From Bacteroidaceae bacterium (GTDB lineage Bacteria; Bacteroidota; Bacteroidia; Bacteroidales; Bacteroidaceae), in contig JAGCFP010000013.1 of NCBI GenBank assembly GCA_017650045.1, positions 1 through 64,000 of the forward strand: a stretch of DNA of 64,000 bases, given 5' to 3'. Both the position numbers and the translations under genes were made by a program. Position 1 is the stretch's first letter, and the number at the start of each line of letters is the position of its first letter. The notes beneath the pieces are model-generated. The model searched no databases. It worked only from the letters and a program-made list of their open reading frames with translations, and had not been told where the DNA came from. Positions 1 to 8,374 of this stretch are shown piece after piece.

Positions 1-401
1 CGCTGCAAAGAACTGTCGAACAGGGTCCCATCAAGCAACCAACCTTCGTAGTGGCAGCTCACTGTGTCTGTTGCACTGGCATGCTTGGCATTTGGATCTC
101 CAGGGTTGATGATGCGGTATTGTAAGCCACTTTCAGTGGTGATTACTCCATCAATCTTCTTATTATTCTCCAGATACTCCTCATTAGCCTTGATGCGGGC
201 ATCGGTCATCTGCTTGTCCAGTTCGTCAATATACTGACTGGCGATGATTTGAGCCTGACGGTAATCCATCTCTGGCTTATTCTCGAATGCATCTTTCACG
301 GCCTTCGCAAAATCTTCTATGTTCAGGTCGTTTTTTTTGATACCCATACCGAGCAGATTTTGGGCGATGCCTAATCCCAGTGCATAACTTTTATTATCCA
401 T
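1..401 (-). CDS. FKBP-type peptidyl-prolyl cis-trans isomerase, N-terminal part (cut by window edge)
   Basis: This is a leftward reading frame that starts with ATG at 401 and runs off the left edge, so only about 133 residues are visible. The first 85 residues are a charged helical segment like the FKBP N-terminal dimerisation domain (FKBP_N). After it comes the beginning of the FKBP fold, with the pattern SGLQYRII, then a conserved HYEGWLLDGTLFDSS segment that matches the V.YxGxLxDGxxFDSS motif of active FKBPs. The family speeds prolyl isomerisation during protein folding. No signal peptide is seen at the start (MDNKSYALGLG), which suggests a cytoplasmic form, although the family also has periplasmic members. 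A TAnnTTTG element lies about 30 bp upstream. Confidence 0.9.
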   Translation of the reverse strand, partial: MDNKSYALGLGIAQNLLGMGIKKNDLNIEDFAKAVKDAFENKPEMDYRQAQIIASQYIDELDKQMTDARIKANEEYLENNKKIDGVITTESGLQYRIINPGDPNAKHASATDTVSCHYEGWLLDGTLFDSSLQ

Positions 402-429
402 ATAATACTGCCTTTTTATAATTTGGCTG

Positions 430-437
430 CAAAAATA
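430..437 (-). promoter_or_regulatory. Predicted -7 element for the FKBP gene
   Basis: Reading leftward the sequence is TATTTTTG, an exact match to the Bacteroidetes -7 consensus TAnnTTTG, 28 bp before the ATG at 401. No good -33 TTG is seen at the usual spacing. Confidence 0.5.
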
Positions 438-542
438 CTGCTTTTATTTGAATGTTTGATAATTATGGCATTAAATTTTCTTATTCTCAAGAATTCTTTC
501 TAATTTAGCAGGGGTGAAAATTATTTAATAAAGGTATAGGCA

Positions 543-1238
543 ATGAAAAATTTGGTTTTCCTAACAGGTGCTGGGATGAGCGCAGAGAGTGGCATCAGCA
601 CTTTCAGAGATTCAGGTGGCATGTGGGAACAGTATGATGTGCAGGATGTGGCCAGTATCGAAGGGTACCTGCGTAATCCTAAATTGGTGCTGGATTTCTA
701 TAACGCACGACGTAATGAACTGAAGAATGTGAAGCCTAATGCCGGGCATCTTGGCGTGGCTGCTTTGGAGAAAGACTTCAATGTGACGGTAGTGACACAG
801 AATGTGGATAACTTGCATGAGCGTGCTGGTAGTTCACATGTGATTCATCTGCATGGCGAACTGACGAAGGCTTGCTCTACTCGCAGTCCGAACGACCCTC
901 GATATATCCGCAAATTGAAAGAGGGTGAAGAGATTCATTTGGGCGACAAGGCAGGTGATGGTAGTCAGCTCCGTCCGTTCATCGTATGGTTTGGAGAGGC
1001 TGTTCCAGAGATAGAGACGGCCATAAACTATGTGCAGAAAGCGGATATTTTAGTCGTGATAGGTACCAGTCTGAATGTATATCCAGCAGCGGGACTGCTC
1101 TACTATGCCCCAGAGGAGGCAGAGATATATCTTATAGATCCTAAGCCTGTGGATGCACATACCATGCGTGAGATTCATGTGATACAGTCGGGTGCATCGG
1201 CTGGTGTGGCGAAGCTTACTTCTTTATTAGAGCCCTAA
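543..1238 (+). CDS. cobB: NAD-dependent protein deacylase, CobB/SIRT5-like sirtuin
   Basis: The 231-residue protein is a single-domain sirtuin, which removes acyl groups from lysine side chains using NAD+. Visible motifs are GAGMSAESGIS (residues 9-19, NAD binding), TQNVDNLHERAG (85-96) and the catalytic histidine in HLHGE (His104). Tyr53 and Arg56 form the YxxR motif that in E. coli CobB and SIRT5 recognises acidic acyl groups, so desuccinylase or demalonylase activity is a reasonable inference. The four zinc-binding cysteines of classical sirtuins are absent: the zinc-module region holds only Cys111. The gene is single and its end overlaps the end of the convergent glycosyltransferase gene by 23 bp. 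Upstream there is only a near-match -7 element (TAATTTAG at 501-508). Confidence 0.93.
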   Translation: MKNLVFLTGAGMSAESGISTFRDSGGMWEQYDVQDVASIEGYLRNPKLVLDFYNARRNELKNVKPNAGHLGVAALEKDFNVTVVTQNVDNLHERAGSSHVIHLHGELTKACSTRSPNDPRYIRKLKEGEEIHLGDKAGDGSQLRPFIVWFGEAVPEIETAINYVQKADILVVIGTSLNVYPAAGLLYYAPEEAEIYLIDPKPVDAHTMREIHVIQSGASAGVAKLTSLLEP

Positions 1239-1971
1239 GTACAAACCATAGATGGTAAAGCACGGTGGAGAAGAAACCATAGTGCTTTGACATGATCCAG
1301 AAGCGTTCCTTGAGGGACGCTTTATGGTTTCTGGTGGTCATGCCTTCTTCCAGATAATCGATGAGGGTGAGGTGGGTGTTGTGCAGCACCTTGGATTTCT
1401 TCATAATCTTGACGCACCAATCGAAATCGGACGAGAAGCGGTACTTCAAATCGTAGGGTTCTGCCAATGCACGTTTGGCAAAGAAGGCCTGATGGCAAAC
1501 CAGCATGCCGTTTCGAAAACTCTTCCAAGTCAGTTTTTCTGGAGCAGAGAGACGGCGCATGCGCACGAAGTGGCCCGCTTTATTCACAATCTCAGTCTCT
1601 CCATAGAGTACATCTGGCAGCACTTCTAAAAGGTGCATACTATGTACCATTTTTTCTAAGGTATCGTCTTCATGAAGGCGATCCCCAGCATTCAGGAAGC
1701 AGACATAGTCGCCTGTGGCAAGGGCCAATCCTTTGTTCATAGCATCATACAGCCCTTTATCGGGTTCGCTGATTACTTTGGTAATACGGTCCTTGTATGA
1801 TTCAATGATGGCTAATGTGCCATCCGTAGAGGCACCATCGATAATCAGGTACTCCACATGATGATAGGTCTGCGATATCACGCTCTGGATGGTGGCTTCC
1901 AAAGTTTCTACGGCATTGTAGGTCACCGTGATGATGCTGAATGTAGGGGCGTAGTGGTAGTGCATGGTCAC
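1216..1971 (-). CDS. Glycosyltransferase family 2
   Basis: This 251-residue protein has a GT-A fold N-terminus: FSIITVTYNAVETLEATI, then IIDGASTDGT (nucleotide-sugar binding) and GLYDAMNKGLALATGDYVCF with a following NAGD that replaces the usual DxD. It probably adds one sugar during assembly of a surface polysaccharide or O-antigen at the cytoplasmic side of the inner membrane. The acceptor and donor cannot be told from the sequence. It is the last gene of a leftward group of glycosyltransferases and its start overlaps the preceding gene by 4 bp (ATGA), which suggests translational coupling. An alternative start is the ATG two codons later (1965). Confidence 0.88.
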   Translation of the reverse strand: MTMHYHYAPTFSIITVTYNAVETLEATIQSVISQTYHHVEYLIIDGASTDGTLAIIESYKDRITKVISEPDKGLYDAMNKGLALATGDYVCFLNAGDRLHEDDTLEKMVHSMHLLEVLPDVLYGETEIVNKAGHFVRMRRLSAPEKLTWKSFRNGMLVCHQAFFAKRALAEPYDLKYRFSSDFDWCVKIMKKSKVLHNTHLTLIDYLEEGMTTRNHKASLKERFWIMSKHYGFFSTVLYHLWFVLRALIKK

Positions 1972-3224
1972 AAAAGATTTTGATAGAGTTGTATGAATTG
2001 TGGTACCACTACGCCTTCTTCATAGCAACGTTGTACCTTCTGCACCGCTTGCTGGCGCAGTTCTGGGATGTTCTTATGGTTCAATATCCACAACATGCCC
2101 TTCGCCAGATCGTCTGCCGATTTATAGTCAGCCACATAGCCATTTACTTGGTGATCAATCATCTCAGGGATACCACCAACGTTAAATCCTACGCATGGTG
2201 TTCCGCAGGCCATAGCTTCCATGATGGTATTGGGCAGATTCTCTTCCAAAGAGGGGGTCACATAGGCATTCACAGCGCTGTAGATATCAGTTAGGGTGTC
2301 GTCATCGGTGACATAGCCTTGTGGATAGACCTCAAAGGGGAGTACACGGCGCAGACCTTCTGACATCATACCGAAACTCACTATGCCAATCTGCTCCTTC
2401 AAGGCGTGATCTTGCTTTACCAACGTCTTGCAAGCCTTGATAAGGTAGTCGATGCCCTTGCGCTTGTCGGTAGCTTTCACGGCTCCGAAGAGTAGCAGCT
2501 TCTTGTCCGTTGGCAAGGAAAGTCGTTGACGTGCGCCTTGACGGTCCTTTGGTTTGAAGATGTCCAGATTTAGCGGATTAGGGATGCAGTGGATGTGCTG
2601 TCCTTGCAGCAAGGCACTCTTCTCCGCCATACCTTGCAACCACTGACTGCATGCCACAAAAGTGACTGGCTTACCTTGCATGAGTTTCAGTTTCTTCTCG
2701 AAGGTGCGGTAAGAAAGATCGTGTTTACTGCCGTGATAGAGTAGCAGCGGACAGTTATGGCAATGTGTCTCATAATGGTCGCATTCGCGGGGATGGTGAC
2801 AGATGCCCGTCGCAGGCCAAAGGTCGTGCATGGTCCACACCACAGGCTTCCCACTACTGAAGATGTGTTCTAAGTTTTTCAGCGAAAGCATGCCTTGGTT
2901 AATCCAATGCAAGTGGATGATATCGGCTTCCTGAAAGGCAGGATATTTCGTGATGTCAGTTCCCGTATTGGCGATGTCCACACTGAAAAGGTTGTTTTTC
3001 TTGAAGTGGTTGGCTTTCCATATCACAATGCGTTCCCAAACAAACTTCCAGAGCAGCGACCATCTACCCAGTCCTAAGCCCGTAACCTCAGGGAGGTCGC
3101 TCTGCTTGTCGCGTACCAGCATCCGCGCGTCAATGCCCTGTTTGCCAAGGGCTTCCATCAGACGCTTGCAAGCTACGGCTGCTCCGCCTGTACGTTCCGA
3201 AGTATTGACTAACAGTATCTTCAT
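1968..3224 (-). CDS. Glycosyltransferase family 4 (GT-B fold)
   Basis: The 418-residue protein has a GT-B architecture. The N-terminal half begins MKILLVNTSERTGGAAVACK, the usual acceptor-side opening. The C-terminal half has LLLFGAVKATDKRKG and the donor-binding EENLPNTIMEAMACGTPCVG segment, with the E(x)7E arrangement of retaining GT4 enzymes. It likely transfers a sugar from a nucleotide donor to a growing lipid-linked polysaccharide. A cysteine-rich stretch around residues 140-165 (HHPRECDHYETHCHNC) may bind a metal; I am not certain that it is a family-wide feature. It overlaps both neighbours by 4 bp, so the three glycosyltransferases form one tightly packed transcription unit. Confidence 0.9.
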   Translation of the reverse strand: MKILLVNTSERTGGAAVACKRLMEALGKQGIDARMLVRDKQSDLPEVTGLGLGRWSLLWKFVWERIVIWKANHFKKNNLFSVDIANTGTDITKYPAFQEADIIHLHWINQGMLSLKNLEHIFSSGKPVVWTMHDLWPATGICHHPRECDHYETHCHNCPLLLYHGSKHDLSYRTFEKKLKLMQGKPVTFVACSQWLQGMAEKSALLQGQHIHCIPNPLNLDIFKPKDRQGARQRLSLPTDKKLLLFGAVKATDKRKGIDYLIKACKTLVKQDHALKEQIGIVSFGMMSEGLRRVLPFEVYPQGYVTDDDTLTDIYSAVNAYVTPSLEENLPNTIMEAMACGTPCVGFNVGGIPEMIDHQVNGYVADYKSADDLAKGMLWILNHKNIPELRQQAVQKVQRCYEEGVVVPQFIQLYQNLL

Positions 3225-4138
3225 CTTCCGAAATCTCCTTTCAGTGTACGTTTGATTCTCCTCACGGCTTTAGCCCAGAATGAGTTGGTACGGGCATAAT
3301 AGCGCTCATACACCTTTCGTGCCTCTTTATTCTCAGTGATGGGTTCTATCTTCTTCACTTTCAAAGGCTTCAACCATAAGTTGGAAGCATAGAGCCCCCC
3401 TCCGCCACAGTTGGTACCTGTGCCGTCAAAACCGTTGTTTTGCACCAATGCCTTGCCTACATTTAGGGAGAGTACGTCATGCAGGAACAGCGAGGCATTC
3501 CAGCGTATGGCCCAAGAATTATTCAGTCCCTCTACCTGACGGCGCAGCATGCGAGTGTAGCCATATTTTCCGTTGAAATCGAAGGTTTTGGTGAGTTTGC
3601 GCGTTTCCAGTTCTCGGAGCAAGGTTGCCCCATCAGGATTGAAGAGTTGCCAGGCCCGTTCCCAGGTAGCCCATCCCCAACTGCCTGTCCATTTGATGAG
3701 GAAGGTATCAGGCAGGGTGGGGTCTTGTGTGTAGTCGCAAGCCTGGATATGTCCCACTTTCGGCTCGTCCTTGTAGGTTTCCAACGCCTCGTTCATAAAG
3801 CGCAGGAAGTAGGGTGCCACCACAAGATCGTCTTCCAAGACAATCACACGTCCATGCTTCTTCACTACTGTGCTCACACCGTCGATCACATTACGTGCCA
3901 ATCCCCAGTTTTCCTCACGCTCCACGATGCTCACAGAGGCAAAACCTCTGATGTTGTGAATCAATCCCCGTACTTCCTCCACTGCTGCTTGGTCTCTCTC
4001 ATCCTTTGCACCATCGGCATAGACATAGAGCGTGCTCTGCGCAGCCTCTGCATTGGCCAGCAGACTTGTCACCAACTGCTGCACATGTTGTGGGCGGTTG
4101 TACACGAAAAGCAATATCGGGGCAAGTGCCTGTCTCAT
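3221..4138 (-). CDS. Glycosyltransferase, GT-A fold, sugar-transferase family
   Basis: The protein (about 305 residues from this start) has a glycosyltransferase core: ILLFVYNRPQHVQQLVTSLL at the start, VYADGAKDERDQ, then VIVLEDDLVVAPYFLRFMNE holding the EDD metal-binding motif, and WTGSWGWATWERAW. This layout is typical of Bacteroidetes polysaccharide glycosyltransferases related to GT2. An in-frame ATG at 4183 lies upstream, but the predicted -7 element sits at 4165-4172, downstream of that codon. I therefore prefer the ATG at 4138, which is also directly preceded by GAGGAA. It is the first gene of the three-gene glycosyltransferase unit. The sugar specificity is unknown. Confidence 0.85.
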   Translation of the reverse strand: MRQALAPILLFVYNRPQHVQQLVTSLLANAEAAQSTLYVYADGAKDERDQAAVEEVRGLIHNIRGFASVSIVEREENWGLARNVIDGVSTVVKKHGRVIVLEDDLVVAPYFLRFMNEALETYKDEPKVGHIQACDYTQDPTLPDTFLIKWTGSWGWATWERAWQLFNPDGATLLRELETRKLTKTFDFNGKYGYTRMLRRQVEGLNNSWAIRWNASLFLHDVLSLNVGKALVQNNGFDGTGTNCGGGGLYASNLWLKPLKVKKIEPITENKEARKVYERYYARTNSFWAKAVRRIKRTLKGDFGR

Positions 4139-4164
4139 TTCCTCGTTTCTGATATCTTTCGCTG

Positions 4165-4172
4165 CAAAAATA
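4165..4172 (-). promoter_or_regulatory. Predicted -7 element for the glycosyltransferase operon
   Basis: Leftward TATTTTTG is an exact TAnnTTTG match 26 bp before the ATG at 4138. Its position rules against the longer start at 4183. A -33 TTG is not evident. Confidence 0.5.
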
Positions 4173-4200
4173 CAAAAATGCAAGATACTTTTATATAGTT

Positions 4201-4276
4201 ATGCTCAAAAATGCTCACTGCCTTGAGCAAAAATGCTCACCGTTGTGAGCATAAATGCTCATGGTGAGAGCAAAAT
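4201..4276. repeat. Tandem 22-bp palindromic repeats (about 3.5 units)
   Basis: Units start at 4211, 4233 and 4255, with a partial copy at 4201-4210. Each begins ATGCTCA and carries an internal inverted repeat; the clearest is GCTCAC-cgtt-GTGAGC in the middle unit. There is no spacer between units, so this is not a CRISPR array. The array lies directly upstream of the glycosyltransferase operon promoter. Confidence 0.75.
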
Positions 4277-4312
4277 AATCTGGCGAAGTCGTTTTAAAAA
4301 ACACACCATCTG

Positions 4313-4640
4313 TGTTTGACCTTACACCCCTACACGTTTTGCTTCCTGCCGACTGATTATCAGCAACTTGCAAGGGTGTAGGGTTCACTCCAACCCTACA
4401 CCAACCCTACACTCACCCTACACTCTCTGTTTTTTGCTATTTAAAAAACGGACCTCTGTCCTTTTAGAAAGAGTATAGAATCTTATGACAATACCTGTTT
4501 ATGTCATAGTACTGCTTCAAAGATAAGAAAAGGTGTAGGGTTCGTGTAGGGTTCGTGTAGGGTCAAGGCACACCCTACACCCATCTAAAGCGCTGTGTAT
4601 CTTTTTATTATATGCGAAGAGTGTAGGGGTGTAGGGTAAA
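4313..4640. repeat. Array of GTGTAGGGT motifs in both orientations
   Basis: About eleven copies of GTGTAGGGT or its reverse complement ACCCTACAC occur here. The groups are: one at about 4323-4334, one at 4376-4384, three ACCCTACAC around 4393-4424, three GTGTAGGGT spaced 11 bp apart at about 4533-4563, an inverted copy at 4571-4580, and two near 4621-4637. The direct and inverted groups could fold into large stems in RNA or cruciforms in DNA. There is no open reading frame of note in this gap (4184-4712). Function unknown. Confidence 0.75.
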
Positions 4641-4712
4641 ATGAAGTTCATCCATTTCCAGATAGAACTATTTTTGATTACCTGCATTCCGCGTACTCTT
4701 AAGCCAACAGAA

Positions 4713-6143
4713 TTATTTCTTTAGGATATAGCGCAGGCTCTCCTTCAGGATGTGTGAGCCTGCCAACCAGAGGATAAGGGGGTAAAGGATGGCAACAAAG
4801 GCAACTTTAGCCAACAGACTGAGGTAGAGGTTGCTGATGCCTGCAGTGATGTAGGCTGCCAGGAGGGTTAAGGCAGCTGCTAATAATATATAAGGTGCAA
4901 TGTCAAGCAGCATGTCACGGAGGTGGAGGCCGATCTCCTTGCGTACAAACCAGAACCAGACAAAGAACCACAGGATATTGATACCGATAAAGAGGCGCAG
5001 CATCCACTGGAAGCCTAACGGACTGGCCGCAATGACTGCCACCAACAAGGTGAGGCAAAGGGAGATGGTGCACCACATATAGATGGAGGAATGTCCACGA
5101 CTGATGATGAGGTTGGAGAAGAGGCTTGACAGAGGTACGAAGGCTCCCCAAATGCAGAGCAGACTCAAGATGCCTGCGCTCTCTATCCATCGCTCCGTGA
5201 TGGTGATGACAATCACTTCTTTGGAAACTATACTAAGTCCAAACATGGCAGGGAAACTGATGAATGCCGTGAAACGCAGCATTTTTCGCAGCACTCGAAG
5301 TTGGCGCTCCTTGTCGTCTTCTACCTTTGTAAAGACGGGTTGCGCTACCCCATATAGCATGTTGGTGATAAGGTTGTGCCCCATCTGGTTCCACTTATTG
5401 GCTTGTGAGAAGTTGCCCACAACTGACATGGAGTAGAACTTTCCCAGAATGTTGGAAAACAGGTTGTTGTTGATGATGTTGAAGACATTGGTAATGATCA
5501 ACTTACTGCTGAAACCTATCATCTCACGGATAGGTGTGAAGTCCACAGGTAGGGTGGGGTGCCAACGTGTAACGGCATAGCACAGAATAGTCATGCAGCT
5601 CACATAAGCGATGGTCTGTGTGGCGATGCCCCAAAAGGCATAACCATTGGCTGCCATTGTCACACCGATAATGCCAGAGATGATGATGGAGCAGATGGTA
5701 ATGATAGAGGTCTCTTTCACCTTCAGGTGGCGAAACAGATAGGCGCGTGGAGCAATATTGAGGCTGGATATCACAAAACCAATGAAAAGATAGCGCGACA
5801 AAGGTGTGAGGATGGGCTCTTCATAGAAGTTGGCAATCAGCGGTGCCACCAACCAAAGCAAGGCATACAGGCAGACACTGATAAGGGTACTGCACCAAAA
5901 CACGGCATTATAGTCGCGGTGCGACACTTCCTTCTTCTTATTGAGCGCAGAGATAAACCCACCTTCTTGCAGAGCGGAAGCGGTGGCGGAGAAAACCGTC
6001 AGCACACCCACTAATCCGTAATCGGCTTGGGTAAGCAGGCGGGCCAAGAAGATACCAAAAAGGAGGCTCAGCAACTGCTGAATACCGTTGCTGATGCCTC
6101 CCCATAATAGTCCTTGGGCAGTCTTCTCTTTTAAGTTATCCAC
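4713..6143 (-). CDS. Wzx-type lipopolysaccharide/polysaccharide flippase (MOP superfamily)
   Basis: The 476-residue protein is almost entirely hydrophobic, with about 12-14 predicted membrane segments. Its N-terminus (LKEKTAQGLLWGGISNGIQ, then FGIFLARLLTQADYGLVGVL) is typical of the polysaccharide biosynthesis/MOP exporter family. Such proteins flip undecaprenyl-linked oligosaccharides across the inner membrane. This fits the neighbouring glycosyltransferases, from which it is separated by the 570-bp repeat-rich gap. It lies downstream of metG on the same strand with a 111-bp gap. No polymerase or chain-length regulator gene is present in the window, so the polysaccharide locus appears incomplete here. 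Confidence 0.9.
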   Translation of the reverse strand: MDNLKEKTAQGLLWGGISNGIQQLLSLLFGIFLARLLTQADYGLVGVLTVFSATASALQEGGFISALNKKKEVSHRDYNAVFWCSTLISVCLYALLWLVAPLIANFYEEPILTPLSRYLFIGFVISSLNIAPRAYLFRHLKVKETSIITICSIIISGIIGVTMAANGYAFWGIATQTIAYVSCMTILCYAVTRWHPTLPVDFTPIREMIGFSSKLIITNVFNIINNNLFSNILGKFYSMSVVGNFSQANKWNQMGHNLITNMLYGVAQPVFTKVEDDKERQLRVLRKMLRFTAFISFPAMFGLSIVSKEVIVITITERWIESAGILSLLCIWGAFVPLSSLFSNLIISRGHSSIYMWCTISLCLTLLVAVIAASPLGFQWMLRLFIGINILWFFVWFWFVRKEIGLHLRDMLLDIAPYILLAAALTLLAAYITAGISNLYLSLLAKVAFVAILYPLILWLAGSHILKESLRYILKK

Positions 6144-6176
6144 ACCTTATTCTTTTTTGTGGCCCCCACTAATATT

Positions 6177-6250
6177 TGAGCAAGCTGAGTGCAGAGCTAA
6201 GCTTGCTTGGGCTCTGCCGAAGCGCGGCCGAACTTCACGGCGAAGCCGTA
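6177..6250. repeat. GC-rich palindromic element, possible dispersed repeat or terminator
   Basis: This short gap between metG and the flippase gene contains overlapping inverted repeats: AGCAAGCT with AGCTTGCT, GCAGAGC with GCTCTGC (6191-6217), and ACGGC-gaa-GCCGT (6237-6249). It is noticeably richer in GC than other gaps in the window. It may be the metG terminator, a structured RNA or a REP-like dispersed element; the sequence alone does not decide. Confidence 0.5.
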
Positions 6251-6254
6251 ATAT

Positions 6255-8318
6255 TTATGAAACCTGACTTCCTGGCTTCACCTCCTTTGTAGTGGTCACC
6301 ACACTGAGGCTTTCATCACTATCCACCGCAGAGAGGATCATGCCTTGGCTTTCGATGCCCATCATCTTACGTGGGGCAAAGTTGGCCACAAAGAGAATGC
6401 GACGTCCAACCAGTTCCTCTGGGTTTTCATAGAAAGCAGCAATGCCAGAGCAGATGGTACGGTCGGTGCCCGTACCGTCGTCAATGGTGAATTGCAGCAG
6501 TTTTTTCGACTTTGGTACTGGCTGACAAGCCTTTACCAAACCTACACGGATGTCGAGTTTCTCAAAGGTCTCAAAACTCACTGTTTCCTTGAAAGCAGCA
6601 GGTTTCCATTGGGCAGCCTCGTTGGCTTTCTTGGTGTCGAGCAACTTCTGTATCTGGGCATCTATCACGCTGTCTTCAATCTTTTCGAAGAGCAGGGAAG
6701 GCTCTGCCAATTGGTGTCCAGCCTTTATAAGGTCGGTGCTGCCTAATTGGTTCCAGTCAAACTCGGCCATGTTGAGCATCTGGCGCAGCTTCTCACTGCT
6801 GAATGGCAAGAATGGCTCAAAGGCAATGGAAAGGTTGGCTACCAACTGCAGAGAAATGTTCAGCACAGTCTCCACACGCTTTGGATCGGTCTTCCAAACC
6901 TTCCAAGGCTCACAGTCGGTGATGTACTTATTGCCGATGCGTGCCAGATTCATGGCTTCCTTCTGCGCATCGCGGAACTTGAAGTTGTCCAACAGGTTTT
7001 CCACCTTTTCCTTCACGTCCTTGAACTCAGCGATGGTTTGCTCGTCATACGCAGTCAGCTCTCCGCATTCAGGTACGATGCCATTCCAATACTTCTTCGT
7101 CAGCTGTAAGGCACGGTTCACGAAGTTACCGTAGATAGCCACCAATTCGCTGTTGTTGCGCTCTTGGAAGTCTTTCCACATGAAGTTATTGTCCTTGGTC
7201 TCTGGGGCGTTGGCGGTGAGCACATAGCGCAACACATCTTGCTTGCCTGGAAAATCTACCAGGTATTCATTCAGCCAAACCGCCCAGTTCTTAGAGGTAG
7301 AAATCTTGTCGTTCTCCAGGTTCAGGAACTCGTTGGATGGCACATTGTCGGGCATGATGTATTTGCCATGAGCCTTCATCATGGTAGGGAAGATGATGCA
7401 GTGGAACACGATGTTGTCCTTACCGATAAAGTGTACCAGACGGGTATCTTCATCCTGCCACCACTTCTCCCATGGTCCCCATTTCTCGGGTTCACGGTCG
7501 CACAATTCCTTAGTATTGCTGATGTAGCCGATAGGGGCATCAAACCACACATAAAGCACCTTGCCTTCAGCACCCTCCACAGGTACAGGGATGCCCCAAT
7601 CCAAGTCGCGTGTCATGGCACGAGGCTCCAGATCCAGGTCTAACCATGATTTGCATTGGCCATAGACATTGGGTCTCCACTCCTTGTGTCCTTCCAAGAT
7701 CCACTCCTTCAGCCAGTCTTGGTATTGGTTCAGAGGCAGATACCAGTTCTTCGTTTCCCGAAGCACAGGCACTTCCCCTGTTTCTTTGGAGCGTGGATTG
7801 ATCAGCTCTGTAGGCTCAAGGGCGCGTCCGCAGCCTTCTTCGCACTGGTTGCCGTATGCCTGCTTGTGGCAATAGGGGCATTCACCCACCACATCACGGT
7901 CGGTAAGGAATTTCTGGCTCTTCTCGTCGTAGAACTGCTGACTGGTTTTCTCAATCAACTTACCATCGTCATACAGCTTGCGGAAGAAATCGGCAGCAAA
8001 CTTATGATGAATGTCGGAAGTCGTACGACTGTAGATATCAAAGGAGATGCCAAATTCCTTGAAAGAGTCTTTGATGATCTTGTGATAGCGATCCACCACA
8101 TCTTGTGGCGTGATTCCTTCTTTGCGGGCACGCTGTGTCACAGGAACACCATGTTCATCAGAGCCTCCGATGAATATCACGTCTTCTTTTTTCAGTCGCA
8201 GATAACGGACGTATATGTCAGCAGGCACATAGACACCTGCCAGATGACCGATGTGTACAGGACCATTGGCATAAGGCAATGCCGAAGTCACTGTGGTACG
8301 TTTAAATTTCTTCTCCAT
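6255..8318 (-). CDS. metG: Methionyl-tRNA synthetase
   Basis: The 687-residue enzyme charges tRNA-Met with methionine in the cytoplasm. The HIGH motif is at residues 22-25 (GPVHIGH). The zinc knuckle is the four-cysteine stretch around [17 protein letters not shown], and the KMSKS-type motif appears as DKISTSK. The last roughly 110 residues are an EMAP/Trbp111-like tRNA-binding domain ([20 protein letters not shown]), which usually mediates dimerisation in the long form of the enzyme. Length and order match the MetG1 long form. A -7/-33 promoter pair lies just upstream at 8344-8374. Confidence 0.97.
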   Translation of the reverse strand: MEKKFKRTTVTSALPYANGPVHIGHLAGVYVPADIYVRYLRLKKEDVIFIGGSDEHGVPVTQRARKEGITPQDVVDRYHKIIKDSFKEFGISFDIYSRTTSDIHHKFAADFFRKLYDDGKLIEKTSQQFYDEKSQKFLTDRDVVGECPYCHKQAYGNQCEEGCGRALEPTELINPRSKETGEVPVLRETKNWYLPLNQYQDWLKEWILEGHKEWRPNVYGQCKSWLDLDLEPRAMTRDLDWGIPVPVEGAEGKVLYVWFDAPIGYISNTKELCDREPEKWGPWEKWWQDEDTRLVHFIGKDNIVFHCIIFPTMMKAHGKYIMPDNVPSNEFLNLENDKISTSKNWAVWLNEYLVDFPGKQDVLRYVLTANAPETKDNNFMWKDFQERNNSELVAIYGNFVNRALQLTKKYWNGIVPECGELTAYDEQTIAEFKDVKEKVENLLDNFKFRDAQKEAMNLARIGNKYITDCEPWKVWKTDPKRVETVLNISLQLVANLSIAFEPFLPFSSEKLRQMLNMAEFDWNQLGSTDLIKAGHQLAEPSLLFEKIEDSVIDAQIQKLLDTKKANEAAQWKPAAFKETVSFETFEKLDIRVGLVKACQPVPKSKKLLQFTIDDGTGTDRTICSGIAAFYENPEELVGRRILFVANFAPRKMMGIESQGMILSAVDSDESLSVVTTTKEVKPGSQVS

Positions 8319-8343
8319 AAAAGTGCTTTTCTTTATTTGGCTG

Positions 8344-8374
8344 CGAAGATAGTGATTTTTTATTCAATATCCAA
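8344..8374 (-). promoter_or_regulatory. Predicted metG promoter
   Basis: Leftward, TTG (8372-8374) is followed after 20 bp by TATCTTCG (8344-8351), one base away from TAnnTTTG. The ATG of metG follows 25 bp later. The promoter overlaps the end of the upstream esterase coding region. Confidence 0.5.

Noticed and set aside
4313..4640. Telomere-like or chromosome-end sequence
   Set aside because: The GTGTAGGGT words occur in both orientations inside continuous chromosomal sequence with genes on both sides.
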